DNA of 64,000 nt from NCBI RefSeq assembly GCF_000801105.2, contig NC_079513.1, positions 23,218,273-23,282,272 on the forward strand, given 5' to 3'. Of this stretch, positions 22,807 to 34,994 are shown one piece after another. Source of the stretch: Raphanus sativus. Its lineage: Eukaryota > Streptophyta > Magnoliopsida > Brassicales > Brassicaceae. Both the position numbers and the translations under genes were made by a program. Each line of letters opens with the position of its first letter. Within the stretch, counting starts at the first letter, position 1. The notes beneath the pieces are model-generated. The model was not told the origin of the DNA. It was given only the letters and a program-made list of their open reading frames with translations, and did no database searches.

Positions 22807-25800
22807 ACAACAGCTAATTCGAATGTGTAGTAGGTGCATATTTGATGAGTATTTAACGGATGTATTCATCTTTAATATCCTTTTGTTAGGGATAATGAAG
22901 CAGCCATGATCGAAAAAATAGCCACTGATGTTTCAAACGAGCTGATCAATTCCACGGTATCAAGTGATTTTGATAGTTTAGTTGGGATGAGAACTCATAT
23001 AGAGAATGTGGAACCGCTTTTACACCTAGCATCTGATGAAGTAAAGATGGTAGGGATTTGGGGTCCTTCTGGAATTGGTAAGAGCACCATCGCCAGAGTT
23101 TTATTCAGCAAATACTCTCATCAGTTCCAACTTAGTGTTTTCATGGAGAACATCAGAGTGCGATATCCAAGACCTTGCTACGACGAGTACAGTGCGAAAC
23201 TGCAGTTACAGAAAGAGTTCTTGTCTCAAATAATCAACCAGGAGGATATCAAGCTTCATCATTTAGGAGTTGCACAAGACAGGTTAAAAGACAAGAGAGT
23301 GCTAGTCGTTCTTGATGACGTGGATCAGTTGGTGCAATTGGATGCAATGGCCAAAGAAACTACGTGGTTCGGTCCTGGAAGCCGGATTATCATCACCACA
23401 CAAGATAAAAAGATTTTGAATGCACACAAGATTAGCCAGATTTACCAGGTGGATTTTCCACCTGGCGATGAGGCGCTTCAAATCTTTTGTACGTATGCTT
23501 TTGGTCAAAAATCCCCAAATGAGAGCTTCGAGGAGCTTGCTTGGGAAGTTATAGAACTTTCTGGTAAACTCCCTTTGGGACTAAGGGTTATGGGATCTTA
23601 CTTCAAAGGAATGTCCAAGGAGGAATGGACCAAGGCAGTGCCAAGGTTGAAGATTAGTCTTGATGGAGATATTGAAAGCATTTTAAAGTTCAGTTATGAT
23701 GCTTTATGCTATGAAGACAAAAATCTATTTCTTCATATAGCCTGTTTTTTCAACAATGAATGGGTTGAGAAAGTGGAAGAGCATCTTGCAGAGAGTTTCT
23801 TTGATGTGAGACAAGGTCTTCACGTCTTAGCGGAGAAATCTCTTATATCAGTCAGCTCGGGATATATAAGGATGCATAATTTGCTAGCACATTTGGGTAG
23901 AGAAATCGTCCGTACACAATCTATTCATGACCCTGGGCAACGTCAGTTTTTTAGTTGACACAAGAGATATATTCCAAGTATTGAACAATGATACACTAGT
24001 AAGTTTTCACTTTTGTCGCCCCTTAACAAAATTTAATAAGCCTGACCATCTTTACTTATATGCGTCTTTGGATTTTTTTTTCAGGGTGTTCGAAGTGTTG
24101 TCGGCATAGATTTCAAGTACTCGGAGATCACAGATGAGTTATATAGAAGTGACAAAGCTTTTGAAAGCATGTCTAGTCTTCAGTTCTTAAGACTCGATGG
24201 TAACTATATTCAACCCATATCGTACTTATCACAAAGTGTGAACTATCTACCTAGAAAAGTTAGACTACTGCATTGGGAACATTTTCCTATGAAGTGTCTG
24301 CCTTCTAATTTTAGCCCACAGTTCCTCGTTGAACTAAACATGCCTGACAGCGAGCTTGAGAAACTGTGGGAAGGAACTCACGTAAGTAATCATTTCTTTA
24401 ATTACTTTATTTGTATACATCAATTTTATTAGTTATTCTATGATAAATGTTTTTTGTTTGTACAATATACTTTATTTATGATTTTACCATACTGTTTTCT
24501 TTGATGAGTTCACTAATAAGTCTTCTTGTGTTTTGTCTTTTTTTTCTGTATAGACGATTAGAAACCTCAAATGGATGGATTTGAGTTTTTCCATTAACTT
24601 GAAAGAGCTTCCTGATCTCTCAACTGCCACTAGTCTAAAGAAGCTGAAGATTCCTGGTTGTTCAAGTCTGCTTGAACTCCCTTCTTCAATTGGGAATGCT
24701 ACTAATCTCGAGGGACTGGATCTCAACGGGTGTTCAGATCTTGTGGAGCTCCCATCCTCTATTGGCAATGCTATGAACCTCAAGGATTTGGATCTTACAA
24801 GTTGTACAACTCTTTTGAACCTTCCTTCTTCTATGGGACGTGTCACTGCTCTGGAGAAATTAAACCTCAATGGATGCAAGCATCTACTTGAGCTCCCTTC
24901 CTCTATTGGTAATGCAACTAATCTCAGAAAACTGGATCTTGAGAACTGCTCAAGTTTGGTGGAGCTTCCTTTTTCTATTAGAGATGCCGTGAATCTCAAG
25001 CATTTTATTTTCAGCGGTTGCTCAAGTCTTGTGGAGCTCCCTGCTTTTTGTGGTAACGCTACTGACATCAAAGAATTTAATCTCAGAGGATGCTCAAGTT
25101 TAGTGAAGCTCCCTTCTTCTATTGGGAATATCACTAGTCTCAAGAATCTGGATCTGAGTGAGTGTTTTAGTCTTGTGGAGCTGCCTTCTTCTATTGGGAA
25201 TATCACTGATCTTAAGAACTTGTATCTTTCCGAGTGCTCAAGTCTCGTGGAGCTCCCTTCCTCTATTGGATATATCACTAGCCTTGAGAATTTGTATCTT
25301 GATGACTGCTCAAGTCTAGTGAAGCTCCCTTCCTCTATCGGGAATATCACTAATCTTGAGAGTTTGGATCTCAATGAGTGTTTAAGTCTTGTTGAGCTAC
25401 CTTTCTCTATTGGGAATATCACAAGTCTCAAGAAACTGTATCTTAGTAAATGCTCAAGTTTGGTGGGGTTGCCTTCCTCTATTGGGAATCTTCATAAGTT
25501 GTTGACGTTGAGGTTGCAAGGTTGCTCAAAACTTGAGGCTCTTCCGGTCAACATCAACATGAAGTCTCTCAACGAACTTGATCTCACCGATTGCTCACTG
25601 TTGAAGTGCTTTCCTGAGATTTCCACAAATATTAAGTATCTAAGGGTCGGTGGAACTGCAATAGAACAAGTGCCTTCATCAATCAAGTCATGGTCTCGTC
25701 TGCATGACTTGCATATGACATACTGTGAGAGTCTTGGGGAATCCCCACATGTTTTTGACTGCATCACAGAGTTGCACTTAACCGATGCAAGAATACAAGA

Positions 25801-26482
25801 AATTGCTTTATGGATCAAGGATATGTCACGTCTACATAAACTTGTAGTCAAGGGGTGCACAAAGCTAGTCTCGCTCCCACAGCTTCCAGACTCCATAGCC
25901 TTTCTTGATGCAGAGAACTGTGAGTCCCTAGAGAGACTGGATTGCTCTTTTCACAATACAAAGTTCATTGATCTGAACTTTGTTAAATGCTTCAATCTGA
26001 ATCAAGAAGCAAGAGACCTTATCATCAGGACACCAACTTGTAGATTTGCGCTCTTACCGGGGCATAAAGTGCCTCCAAACTTCACTTACCGAGCCACTGG
26101 GAGCTCCCTGTCAGTGAAACTGAATGGAGATGGTATGCGCTTCCCTACGTCCTTGAGATTCAAGGCTTGCGTTTTGTTGGTTAACAAGGATAACGTTGAG
26201 GATGGTCAGTGGAACGTGATGGAAGTGTTTGTTCGTATCGAGGAGAAGCAGAATGGTGTCAGTGTTATGTGTAGACCAAAAAACTACCACCTTCTACCTG
26301 CACTTTTACGGTACATGTTCACTCCACGTTTAAATGAGCATCTATACGTATTCGAATTTGATAATAAGGTGAGTTCCAGTGAATTATTATTTGAGTTTCA
26401 AGTTCACAATGATAAATGGGAGATTGGAGAATGTGGGCTACTTGCTCCAACGGTTTGGGTCCCTCGTTTTGATGGAAGCTGA
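21900..26482 (+). pseudogene. TIR-NBS-LRR disease resistance gene, RPP1/BNT1-like, with +1 frameshift
   Basis: Exons: 21900-22486 (N-terminal hydrophobic segment, TIR), 22890-23998 (NB-ARC), 24085-24381, 24554-26482 (LRR and C-terminal domain). Features in order are FFLPTVAAAAAAFSFFTLFG (membrane anchor as in RPP1), a TIR with WCLDELVEIM holding the catalytic Glu of NADase TIRs, P-loop GPSGIGKST, kinase-2 VLVVLDDVD, GSRIIITT and GKLPLGL. MHN stands in place of MHD. About a dozen LRRs of the LxLxxCSSLVELPSSIGN type follow, then a post-LRR C-JID-like region. At 23947-23952 there are six T where the other arm has five; this shifts the frame to QFFS-stop, losing the LRRs. It is either a true broken allele or a homopolymer error. 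The intact copy is at 44938-49502. Confidence 0.85.
22729..22803. repeat. (TA)n microsatellite in TNL intron 1
   Basis: About 75 bases of near-pure TA. The corresponding intron of the other copy (near 48620) lacks the expansion, so it is a length polymorphism between the arms. Confidence 0.85.
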
Positions 26483-26696
26483 AAAGTAAAATAAAACATT
26501 TTTGTTGTAACATAAAAACCATAATTCAAATGGTTTGCGTTTTATCTCTGTGTTTGATAGCTTATAATCAATAAACTCGATGCAGAATTGAAGGAACATA
26601 TTTGAATAATGTCTTCTTCTTCTTTTTCTGATCAAGAAAAGATATCTTTAGACTTATAGTCAAGAGTATAATGAAAATTGCATTTTCTAAATCATA

Positions 26697-26956
26697 CTCC
26701 CTCTGTTTCATAATAAGTGTCACTCTGAGCTCATTTTCTTGTTACACAAAAGAGTGTCACTTTACAATTCCAATGTAAATTATACTAACTTTCAGCTGAA
26801 AATTAATTGCAAACTGCATTGATTTTATAAATAATTTTATTTATCTAAAATACTATTGGTCAAAAGGTATAATTAATTACAACTTACATATATTTCAACA
26901 ACTTTCTTAATCTGTGTGAAAAATGTCACAACGACACTTTTAAGAAACGGAGGGAG
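26697..26956. mobile_element. Stowaway-type MITE (Tc1/mariner)
   Basis: A 260-bp element begins CTCCCTCTGTTTC and ends GAAACGGAGGGAG, flanked by TA on both sides (26695-26696, 26957-26958). This is the standard Stowaway structure with TA target duplication. The equivalent position of the other arm (about 44722-44735) reads straight through with a single TA, so the insertion is polymorphic between the two copies. Confidence 0.85.
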
Positions 26957-27441
26957 TATAAACTGATTAAAAAACTTTCAGTTTTGAATAATGTCATCAT
27001 CAAGAACGAAAATGCACTTAAAATACCTTTGACTTTGAAAAGACTGGTAATAGATAGATATCAGTGTTGAATCTATAATCTTTTAACTCGTTAGATTATG
27101 TTCTCAGAAGAAATCACTAGATTATGTTGGACATAAATGAGAATGAACCTTCTTTTTTTGTTGATACAAATCACATTTGAATTTTGAATCATCTCTTAGC
27201 ATGAGCTAAGCTCAAATGCTTGATGAAAACAAATTTACCATTCAGTTACGATAAAAACGTTTTCAATCATTTAATTTCTTCATATTATTGTTTTGCTTCT
27301 TGTCCATTACTTTGAATCAACAAACAAATAGATCCTCTGTTCTAATAGTTATTCAGGATACATCAAAGCTTACAATACAACTTTTATCACAAGTCATCAT
27401 CCTCTGTATAAAGTAACATCGAAGTCTGACTGAGACTTTTC
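26957..27441. other. Intergenic region between TNL and NRPB7-like genes
   Basis: Convergent 3' ends of the TNL (plus) and NRPB7-like (minus) genes flank this segment. No gene seen. Confidence 0.5.
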
Positions 27442-27693
27442 TTATGCACGATTGTTTAGGAGCCCCAAAAATTCTCCTTTGATGCTACCCAAACAGAACT
27501 GCAAAACCAAAGACAAATGTACAAAAAAATTGAATTAAGATTTAAAGCCACAAAAAAAACTTATTATTTAAGTTGCATTGTGAATAGAGTTATGGGATAT
27601 GGTACGCACGATCTCAGAGGCAACGACACTGACGGCAGTGATCTTTAGTAACACTTCACGTTCTTTCTGGATCCTAACCTGTAAGAAGACAAT

Positions 27694-27733
<40 letters not shown>

Positions 27734-28485
27734 AAGGTTTTCTTGAAAATATAATATATACTGGTGAAAGCAAGAAACAGAGAAAAGAAAACACACTGAT
27801 CCATCTGATGATGTGTATTAGGCATGTCACCAGCCTGATACTCCATACCATCTGCCATCTCCTGTGTTGAGGAGAAGAAGAGTAAATATATATGTAAGAG
27901 AAAGCACATAGATGATAGAACCTAAAACGAAAAGAGGCAAGCTTACATGATTGGAGACAAAAAGCTGAAGAGGGCCAGCTTCGGCGAAGAATCCGTGCTG
28001 TAACATTTGTTAGGAAACTTGTTGATTGTGCCACTAAAGACAAAATAATAGAGAAACTGTTATATTATTACCTGCATGACCGTGGTGACAACAGCTTCCA
28101 AAACCTCGCCTTTGATAGGTCTGAAAACAACGCATCTGTACTTAACAGGGAAGGTGACGAAACAAGTCCCGTCTCGAATCAATCCTTTTCCTATGCTTTC
28201 TATTCCAGTTACCGCTAGTACAAACCCATGTCGGCCACTGTCATCAATAGGAGGACTTTGTAATTCACTATAAAGTAGTTTAAACGAAATCTTTACTGGA
28301 ATTGAACAAGAGAGAAGTTAGGGTTTCGGGAAAACTAAGCCGAGCCCTAGAAAAGTGTTGAAGGAAAACCTGTTAGTGCCCTCAACATCTTTCACGAGGT
28401 TAGAGACGAGGTTTTCACGAAGGTTTTGACCAAAGAATCGTGGATGTAACTGCATGTTCCGCTCCAACACTATGTGGAAGAACAT
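27442..28485 (-). pseudogene. NRPB7: NRPB7-like RNA polymerase subunit gene, frameshifted in exon 4
   Basis: Minus-strand exons 28370-28485, 28072-28237 and 27947-27997 give MFFHIVLERNMQLHPRFFGQ, then GRHGFVLAVTGI, IRDGTCFVTFPVKYRCVV and HGFFAEAGP. These are the RNP-like and OB-type segments of RPB7, which forms the polymerase stalk with RPB4. In exon 4 the sequence MPN-Y-TSSDGS of the family becomes MPNTHHQMD because one base is absent near 27817 (GTGTATTAGG here, GTGTAATTAGG in the other arm). This destroys the C-terminal OB region. The terminal exon still encodes FCLGSIKGEFLGLLN. ATG at 28485 is chosen because family proteins begin there. The intact copy is at 43203-44249. A one-base assembly error remains possible. 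Confidence 0.8.
27690..27726. repeat. (TA)n microsatellite in NRPB7-like intron
   Basis: About 35 bases of TA repeats, absent or much shorter in the other arm (near 43970-44000). Confidence 0.7.
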
Positions 28486-28651
28486 CTCTCGTCGCTTTTT
28501 TCGCTCTCCTCTCGCTTCTTTCTCTGAGGCTACGTTCATGTCATATTTATAGACCCCAACGCACCTACCTACCAGAAGGTTGATTTTACTCAACCGTCGG
28601 ATTAACGGCCCAGATTAAAAACAAAATATTTCTTTTTTTTTCTTTTCCATA

Positions 28652-29541
28652 TCTATATATATAAAAGAGAGTTGAATCTCTCCTGCTGACACATCAGCGT
28701 CCACGTCATAAATTAGAAGTCTCACGAATTGACACATCAGATACGCACCGTATCACTTATACTTTGTTCTCTCGAAATGGGCTTCGCAGTGGGCTTCGTC
28801 CAGCGCAAATAAAATGCTCTTCGGCACTAGGCCCATCGACACTGTTCTACGGAATCCCTAAACAGATGTTCTCCTTCGTGTTCTTCGTCTGTTTTCATTT
28901 GGCGCTGAGACTTTCTAGATTCTGTAACGGTGTTTGTGGTTTAATCTTAAATCGTCTTTATTCTCCATCCCACTACGAATCAACCTATTGCGCTCTTCGT
29001 CTGCTAGATCCTTATATATATTAAACCTTCGATGCGTCGTTTCCGGCAAAATCTATAATCTTCCGGAGATCGCGATCTCTTCATTTCTCTGAAAAAGGCA
29101 GCGTCTTGTGGGGTTAGCAAGCTATTCGTCGGCGAGCAGGTGAGGCCAGCGACCATTGGCATTACCCGGAGCAACCACAACTTCAAGCTTTCTGACTATA
29201 CAAATGTCCCATACGCTTATGGGTATTTTCAAACCTTGGATATATTATCAAATATATTAAGATACTATCATATTCCAACTTTTTCTTTTTCTCTTTCCAG
29301 CTTATAAATATACTCCAAATTTTGTGAGGCTCATAATCCGTTCGTGGAATAATAATTATTTATTTTTATAGTTATAATTTACTTGCAAATGTATGATTAT
29401 AAATACAAATAAAAGTAATTTAAAAAATATATATATTATATTTTAACTATGTTTTCGCAAATGAAATTTCTAATAAGTTCTATATGTATTAATGCTTTTA
29501 AAAATATTAATAAAACTTTAATATAAATATAAATCACTGTT
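28652..29541 (+). mobile_element. Helitron 1, 5' part (truncated by assembly gap)
   Basis: It begins TCTATATATATAAAAGAGAG immediately after a host A, as Helitrons do (5'-TC, insertion between A and T). The other arm at 43026/43027 is the uninterrupted target (minus strand CCATA joined to TTTTGC), so the boundary is exact. About 890 bases are visible with no clear coding sequence. The 3' end is not seen, because the DNA after the gap ends with a Helitron that lies in a different host site. Confidence 0.8.
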
Positions 29542-29641
29542 NNNNNNNNNNNNNNNNNNNNNNNNNNNNNNNNNNNNNNNNNNNNNNNNNNNNNNNNNNN
29601 NNNNNNNNNNNNNNNNNNNNNNNNNNNNNNNNNNNNNNNNN
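29542..29641. other. Assembly gap of 100 N
   Basis: Exactly 100 N, the conventional placeholder for a gap of unknown size. It separates contig 1 from contig 2. Confidence 0.98.
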
Positions 29642-30003
29642 TTTAAATATTTGTGATCATTGTGAGAGCTGTAAATTTAACCAATTAACATTTTTGTTTT
29701 TGTAAAATTTGTGCGATGGTGAGGTGGTGATTATAACAATATGGCTCTCAATTATCAAACATCACAACAAGAAGAAGCACATGTCCTCAAATATTCACCT
29801 AGAAATCTTTTTACCACCGCCTTCTCCAACTCAGACAGTGTCAAGCAACCTAATGCCATGGAGTGGTCCCACATCTCAACTAAATGAGTCAGAAGAAGAA
29901 GATGATTTTTCAACCATTTGAAAACCCATCCTCTGGTATGTATAATTAGTTTATCCGATTATATTAATTCGCAAGAACAAATTAGATAACAGAGTTTTAA
30001 TAA

Positions 30004-33000
30004 CAGAGGAGGGTGAAGATTATAGTGATCAGAGTTATGATGTGAGTAGTGAAGATGGTGATTCATTTGAAGTATTATCTGATAACATTGAAGTACAAAC
30101 AGCGAATCCAAGTCCTATCACAGATGAACAAAGGTCTAGGATTTTGACTATGGCTGATATATTTCGAAACATGTTTGAGGGTGGTTCATCATCATCTACT
30201 ACACCTCTGCAAACACCAAAGAGTACAGGTAATTGAATAGTATTTTTCAGAATTTATTCCTGTATTCGAAAATAACTTGAGCATCTTTATTTATGAATTT
30301 GTTACAGAGTATTTAGATGAGGGTGATCCTACTTGCATATGTGAGTACTGTGGTGCGAAAATGTGGTATGGTGAACGTATTGAAAAGAAGAGAAAGTCCA
30401 AGAAACCAAAATTTTCTTTGTGTTGTGGACAAGGTCAAGTTCAGTTGCCATTACTAAAGGAATCACCAGAGATCTTGAAAAGATTGTTACATGGTGATGA
30501 TGATATCAGCAGCTATTTTCGAGAAAATATCAGACAACTTAATATGGTTTTCTCTTTTACATCTCTTGGGGGTAAAGTGGATAGATGTGTTCCTCAAGGA
30601 CGAGGACCAAAAATGTTTCAACTTCAAGGAGAAAACTATCATTTGATGGGCAGTTTAAAGCCACAAGCTGGAGAAGAGCCCAAGTTTTCTCAACTCTACA
30701 TTGTTGACACAGAAATCGAAATTGATAAAAGAGCTTCCATTATAGGGTATTTTCTGAATTACTAAGGATTTAATAGTTTTGATATAATATGATTCTTTAT
30801 GACCATGTATTCTAAGACTGAAAGGGCGTAATTTTAATGCAGGAAATACAAGAAAAAGGCTGATAAAGCTAAAAAAGAGAGTCTGAGAAAGAAAGTCATT
30901 GAGATGATAGTTCAGATGCTAAACCAAGTTAACCCATATGTACATCAGTTTCGTTCAGCAAGAGATCGATTCAATACCAACTCTGGTGCTACATTTCATA
31001 TGAGGATTGTTAGCTCTCGAGAAAAAGATGGAAGGACATATGATACTCCTACTGCATCTGAAGTTGCTGCACTAATTCCTGGGGATTTTAATTTGGAAAT
31101 GGATAAAAGAGATATTGTTCTACAAGAGAAGCAAACAGGATGGCTTAAACGGATAAGTGAAATACATCCTTCCTACCTAGCACTACAGTATCCTCTTATC
31201 TTTGCATATGGCGAAGATGGGTTCAGGCTTGGGATTGAAAAAAGAGCTACAGAAGCTACTGCTAAACTGAAGAGGAAAAATATCAGTATGAGACAGTGGT
31301 ATGCATATCGGATTATGGAAAGAGATGGGGAATCTCATACACTTCTACACTCTAAAAGGCTATTCCAACAGTTTCTGGTAGATGGTTATACAACCATAGA
31401 AGCAAATCGGTTGTCCTATTTGAGGATGAACCAGAAAAGCCTTAGATCAGACAGCTATGATTCTATTCAGCAGTCTGGAAACAATGGGGATAACGATATG
31501 CACGAGCAAGGAAGCCGCTTTTTGTTACCAGCCACATTTGTTGGAGGACCAAGATACATGAAGAATTTGTATTTGGATGCAATGGCAATATGCAAATACT
31601 ATGGATTTCCAGATCTTTTTATAACTTTCACATGCAATCCTAAATGGCCTGAAATCACTAGGTATGTTCAACCACGCAAGCTCACTCCTGACGACAGACC
31701 AGAAATCCTATGCAGGATTTTTAAGGTTAAACTAGATCGGCTAATGAGCGATTTAACTGAAAAAAATCTACTTGGAAAGACTGTCGCATGTGAGTTATCT
31801 TTATGGTTGTTTTATGAACATATATATTGTTATAAATCGTCTGGTTACTAATGTTTTTGTTTAATGCAGCGATGTACACAGTTGAATTTCAGAAACGTGG
31901 TCTGCCCCATGCTCATATTCTGCTGTTCATGCATCCTAAATATAAATTTCCTAAAACAGATGACATTGACAAGATCATCTCAGCAGAAATACCAGATAAG
32001 GATAAGGAACCAGAGCTGTTTGATGTGGTGAAGGATATGATGATTCATGGTCCTTGTGGGGCAGTTAACATGAACTCGCCATGCATGGAGAATGGTAAAT
32101 GTTCAAAGCTCTATCCTAAAGATTTTGTGGACAAAACTTCTGTGAACAGAGAAGGTTTTCCGGTTTATAGACGGCGTGAACAGCCTGGTTGCTTTGTAGA
32201 GAAAAATGGCTTCAAATGCGATAACAGATACGTTATACCCTATAACAAGAAATTATCTGTTCGGTATCGAGCTCATATTAACGTGGAGTGGTGTAATCAG
32301 ACTGGTTCCATTAAATACTTATTTAAGTATATTAATAAAGGTGCAGATCGTTGTACTGTTTCTGTTGAGCCATCAGAAAAAGGAGCTACTGGAGTTGAAA
32401 AAAAAAATGAGATAAAAAACTTCTTCAACTGCAGGTGAATTTGGTTCTAATCTCTCTTTATAATTTATTTTTTTTACTTCTCAACGAGATCAGTCTTGCT
32501 TCACTAATATTTTTTTTTTTAGATATGTTTCGGCCTGTGAAGGGGCATGGAGGACTTTAAGTTTTCCTATCCATTATCGATCGGTGCCTGTTGAGCGAAT
32601 GCAGTTTCACCTACCAGGGAAGCAGATTATTATTTTCAAAGATGATGACACTTATGCTGAAGTCACAAATCGTGAGCTTATAGAAAATACTATGTTCACT
32701 GGATGGTTTGATCTGAACAAGGTTAGTGCTGTTGCCAGAAGACTTACTTTAGCAGAAATTCCAACAATGTTCACTTGGAATAAGAAGGAGAAAAAGTTTT
32801 ATGATAGACAGAAAGGATTCAGTATTGGTAGGATCAATTATGCCCCAAGGAAGATTGAAGAAGCTTTCTATTTGCGTGTTCTGCTAAACATAGTCAGAGG
32901 TCCAAGGGATGAGGAGGAGGTTCGAACCTTTAATAATGTTGTTTATCCCACATTTAAGAGGGCCTGTTTTGCAAGGGGCTTACTAGACAATGATCAAGAG

Positions 33001-34994
33001 TATATAGATGACATTATGAGGACGAGTTTCACTGAATCAGCTGCACATTTGCGTCACACTTTTGTTATTATGCTGATGTCTGGTAGTTTGTCAGAGCCAG
33101 AGGTCGTTTGGGACAATACATGGGAGGTTTTATGTGATGACATCGAGTACAAGCGTAGAAAGTTATTAAACAGACCAGGTATAATATAAATCTATTTTTA
33201 TATGATACTACATTCAGAAAAATATGGTCTAATTCGCATTTTGGTTTTTTTTTTGTAGATCTCTGTTTAAGTGCAGCAGAAAAACAACAGTTTGCTCTTC
33301 TTGAGATCGAAAAAATTTTAAAGAGTAATGGATTTTCATTAGAGCAGTGGGAGTCTATGCCAAAGCCAGATCCAGATATTGTTGGAAACGACAATGTGTT
33401 GATTGCAGATGAGCTGAGTTACGATAGGGAGAAGCTGAAAGCTGAGCATGACCGAGATATTGGAAAACTAACAGATGAGCAAAGGAACATTTATGAAGAG
33501 ATTGTTGATGCTGTTGTAAATGAAAAAGGAGGTGTCTTCTTTGTCTATGGATTTGGAGGAACAGGTAAAACCTTCCTGTGGAGATTGCTGTCTGCAGCTA
33601 TTAGATGCAGGGGAGAAATTTGTTTGAACACTGCATCAAGTGGGATAGCTTCTCTATTGCTACAAGGAGGAAGGACAGCACATTCTAGGTTTGGAATACC
33701 AATAAACCCAGATGAGTTTTCTACATGCACACTAATTCCAGGAAGTGATCAAGCTAATTTGGTGAAAGCAGCATCTCTAATCATTTGGGATGAAGCACCA
33801 ATGATGAGCAGACACTGTTTTGAATCTTTGGACAGGAGTATGAAAGACATTTTGGGGAACAAAGACGGGAGGCCTTTTGGTGGAAAAGTTGTTGTGTTTG
33901 GAGGTGATTTTAGACAAATATTGCCCGTCATACATGGTGCTGGACGTCCAGAAATTGTACTGGACTCTCTTAATTTGTCATATTTATGGAAGCATGTTAA
34001 GTTGATGAAGCTAACGAAGAATATGAGGCTGCTTTCTGAAAACCTGTCTGCTGAAGAAGCAAAGGAATTGAAGGAATTTTCAGAGTGGATTTTAGATGTT
34101 GGAGATGGAAAACTCGGAGGAGATAATGATGGAGAAGTTGTAATCAATATCCCAGACGAGTTTCTTATCACTGATGTAGATGAACCAATTGAAGCTATTA
34201 GCAAAGCAGTGTATGGTGATGTTGTTTCCTTGCAACATAATAGAGAGGCAAAGTTTTTCCAAGAAAGAGCCATTTTGTGTCCCACCAACGAAGATGTTAA
34301 CAGGATTAACCAGCACATGTTGGATAAACTACCAGGTTACACTATTTATATTCACATGTTTTTTTTTCCTATTTAAATCGTTTTGAATATTTTTTAATTA
34401 TTGATTACGCCCTTTGCAGGAGAAGAAAGGATTTACTTAAGCTCTGACTCGATTGATGCTTCTGATAGATTTTCAAAAAATGACCAGGCTCTAACTCCCG
34501 ATTTCTTAAACACCATCAAGGTTTCTGGGTTGCCAAATCACAGTCTTCGTTTGAAAGTCGGATGTCCAGTGATGCTGCTTCGAAACATCGATCATACAAA
34601 CGGTTTGATGAATGGCACAAGACTCCAGATTACAGAGTTGGATGATTTATTTGTAAAGGCGAGAGTTATCACAGGAGAAAAGGTGGGGAAAACCGTGGAC
34701 ATTCCTAGACTTTCTATTACACCTACTGATAAGAAATTGCCTTTCAAGATGAGGAGGAGGCAGCTACCTATTGCAGTTGCATTTGCTATCACAATTAATA
34801 AGAGTCAGGGTCAATCGCTATCCCATGTTGGTTTGTATCTACCAAGAGATGTGTTTTCTCATGGACAACTATATGTGGCTGTTTCCAGAGTTACATCAAA
34901 AAAAGGATTGAAGATTTTGGTTGTTGATGATCAGGGAAAGCCTAAGCGTGAGACAAAAAATGTTGTTTTTAAAGAGATCTTTCAGAATCTCTAA
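30004..34994 (+). CDS. Helitron Rep-helicase (RepHel)
   Basis: Exons 30004-30228, 30308-30746, 30843-31789, 31870-32434, 32523-33178, 33259-34335 and 34420-34994 join in frame. An N-terminal exon near 29710-29935 is likely but unclear. Order: a Cys-containing zinc-finger-like segment ([11 protein letters not shown]), then a Helitron_like_N region ([30 protein letters not shown]). The HUH motif is GLPHAHIL. The two-tyrosine motif YLFKYINKG carries the DNA-nicking Tyr residues. The PIF1-type helicase follows: Walker [10 protein letters not shown], Walker [20 protein letters not shown], and a final INKSQGQSL / VAVSRV motif. It nicks and unwinds DNA in rolling-circle transposition. No stop or frameshift is seen, so it could be active. 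Confidence 0.85.

Larger units (their letters stand above)
15096..28651 (+). repeat. Arm A of large inverted duplication (contig 1)
   Basis: Near-identical in reverse orientation to 43027-57072. It covers the last RING/Q-rich exon, mS34, RING-CH, TNL and NRPB7-like genes. The left limit is set by the end of contig 2 at the N gap. The right limit is exact: homology stops at 28651, where a Helitron (TC at 28652) begins. Differences from the other arm are scattered substitutions, microsatellite length, and whole transposon insertions. Confidence 0.9.

Noticed and set aside
24484..25431. 315-residue open frame on the minus strand inside the TNL LRR exon
   Set aside because: It is the antisense of the repeated LRR codons (periodic IEEGSSTRLEHS-like units); no splice, start context or family supports it. 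The same shadow appears at 45989-46909.
28764..29024. 86-residue plus-strand frame in Helitron 1
   Set aside because: Composition and position suggest random opening in the Helitron 5' region; no domain recognised.
33749..34318. 189-residue antisense frame in RepHel
   Set aside because: Shadow of the helicase coding strand.
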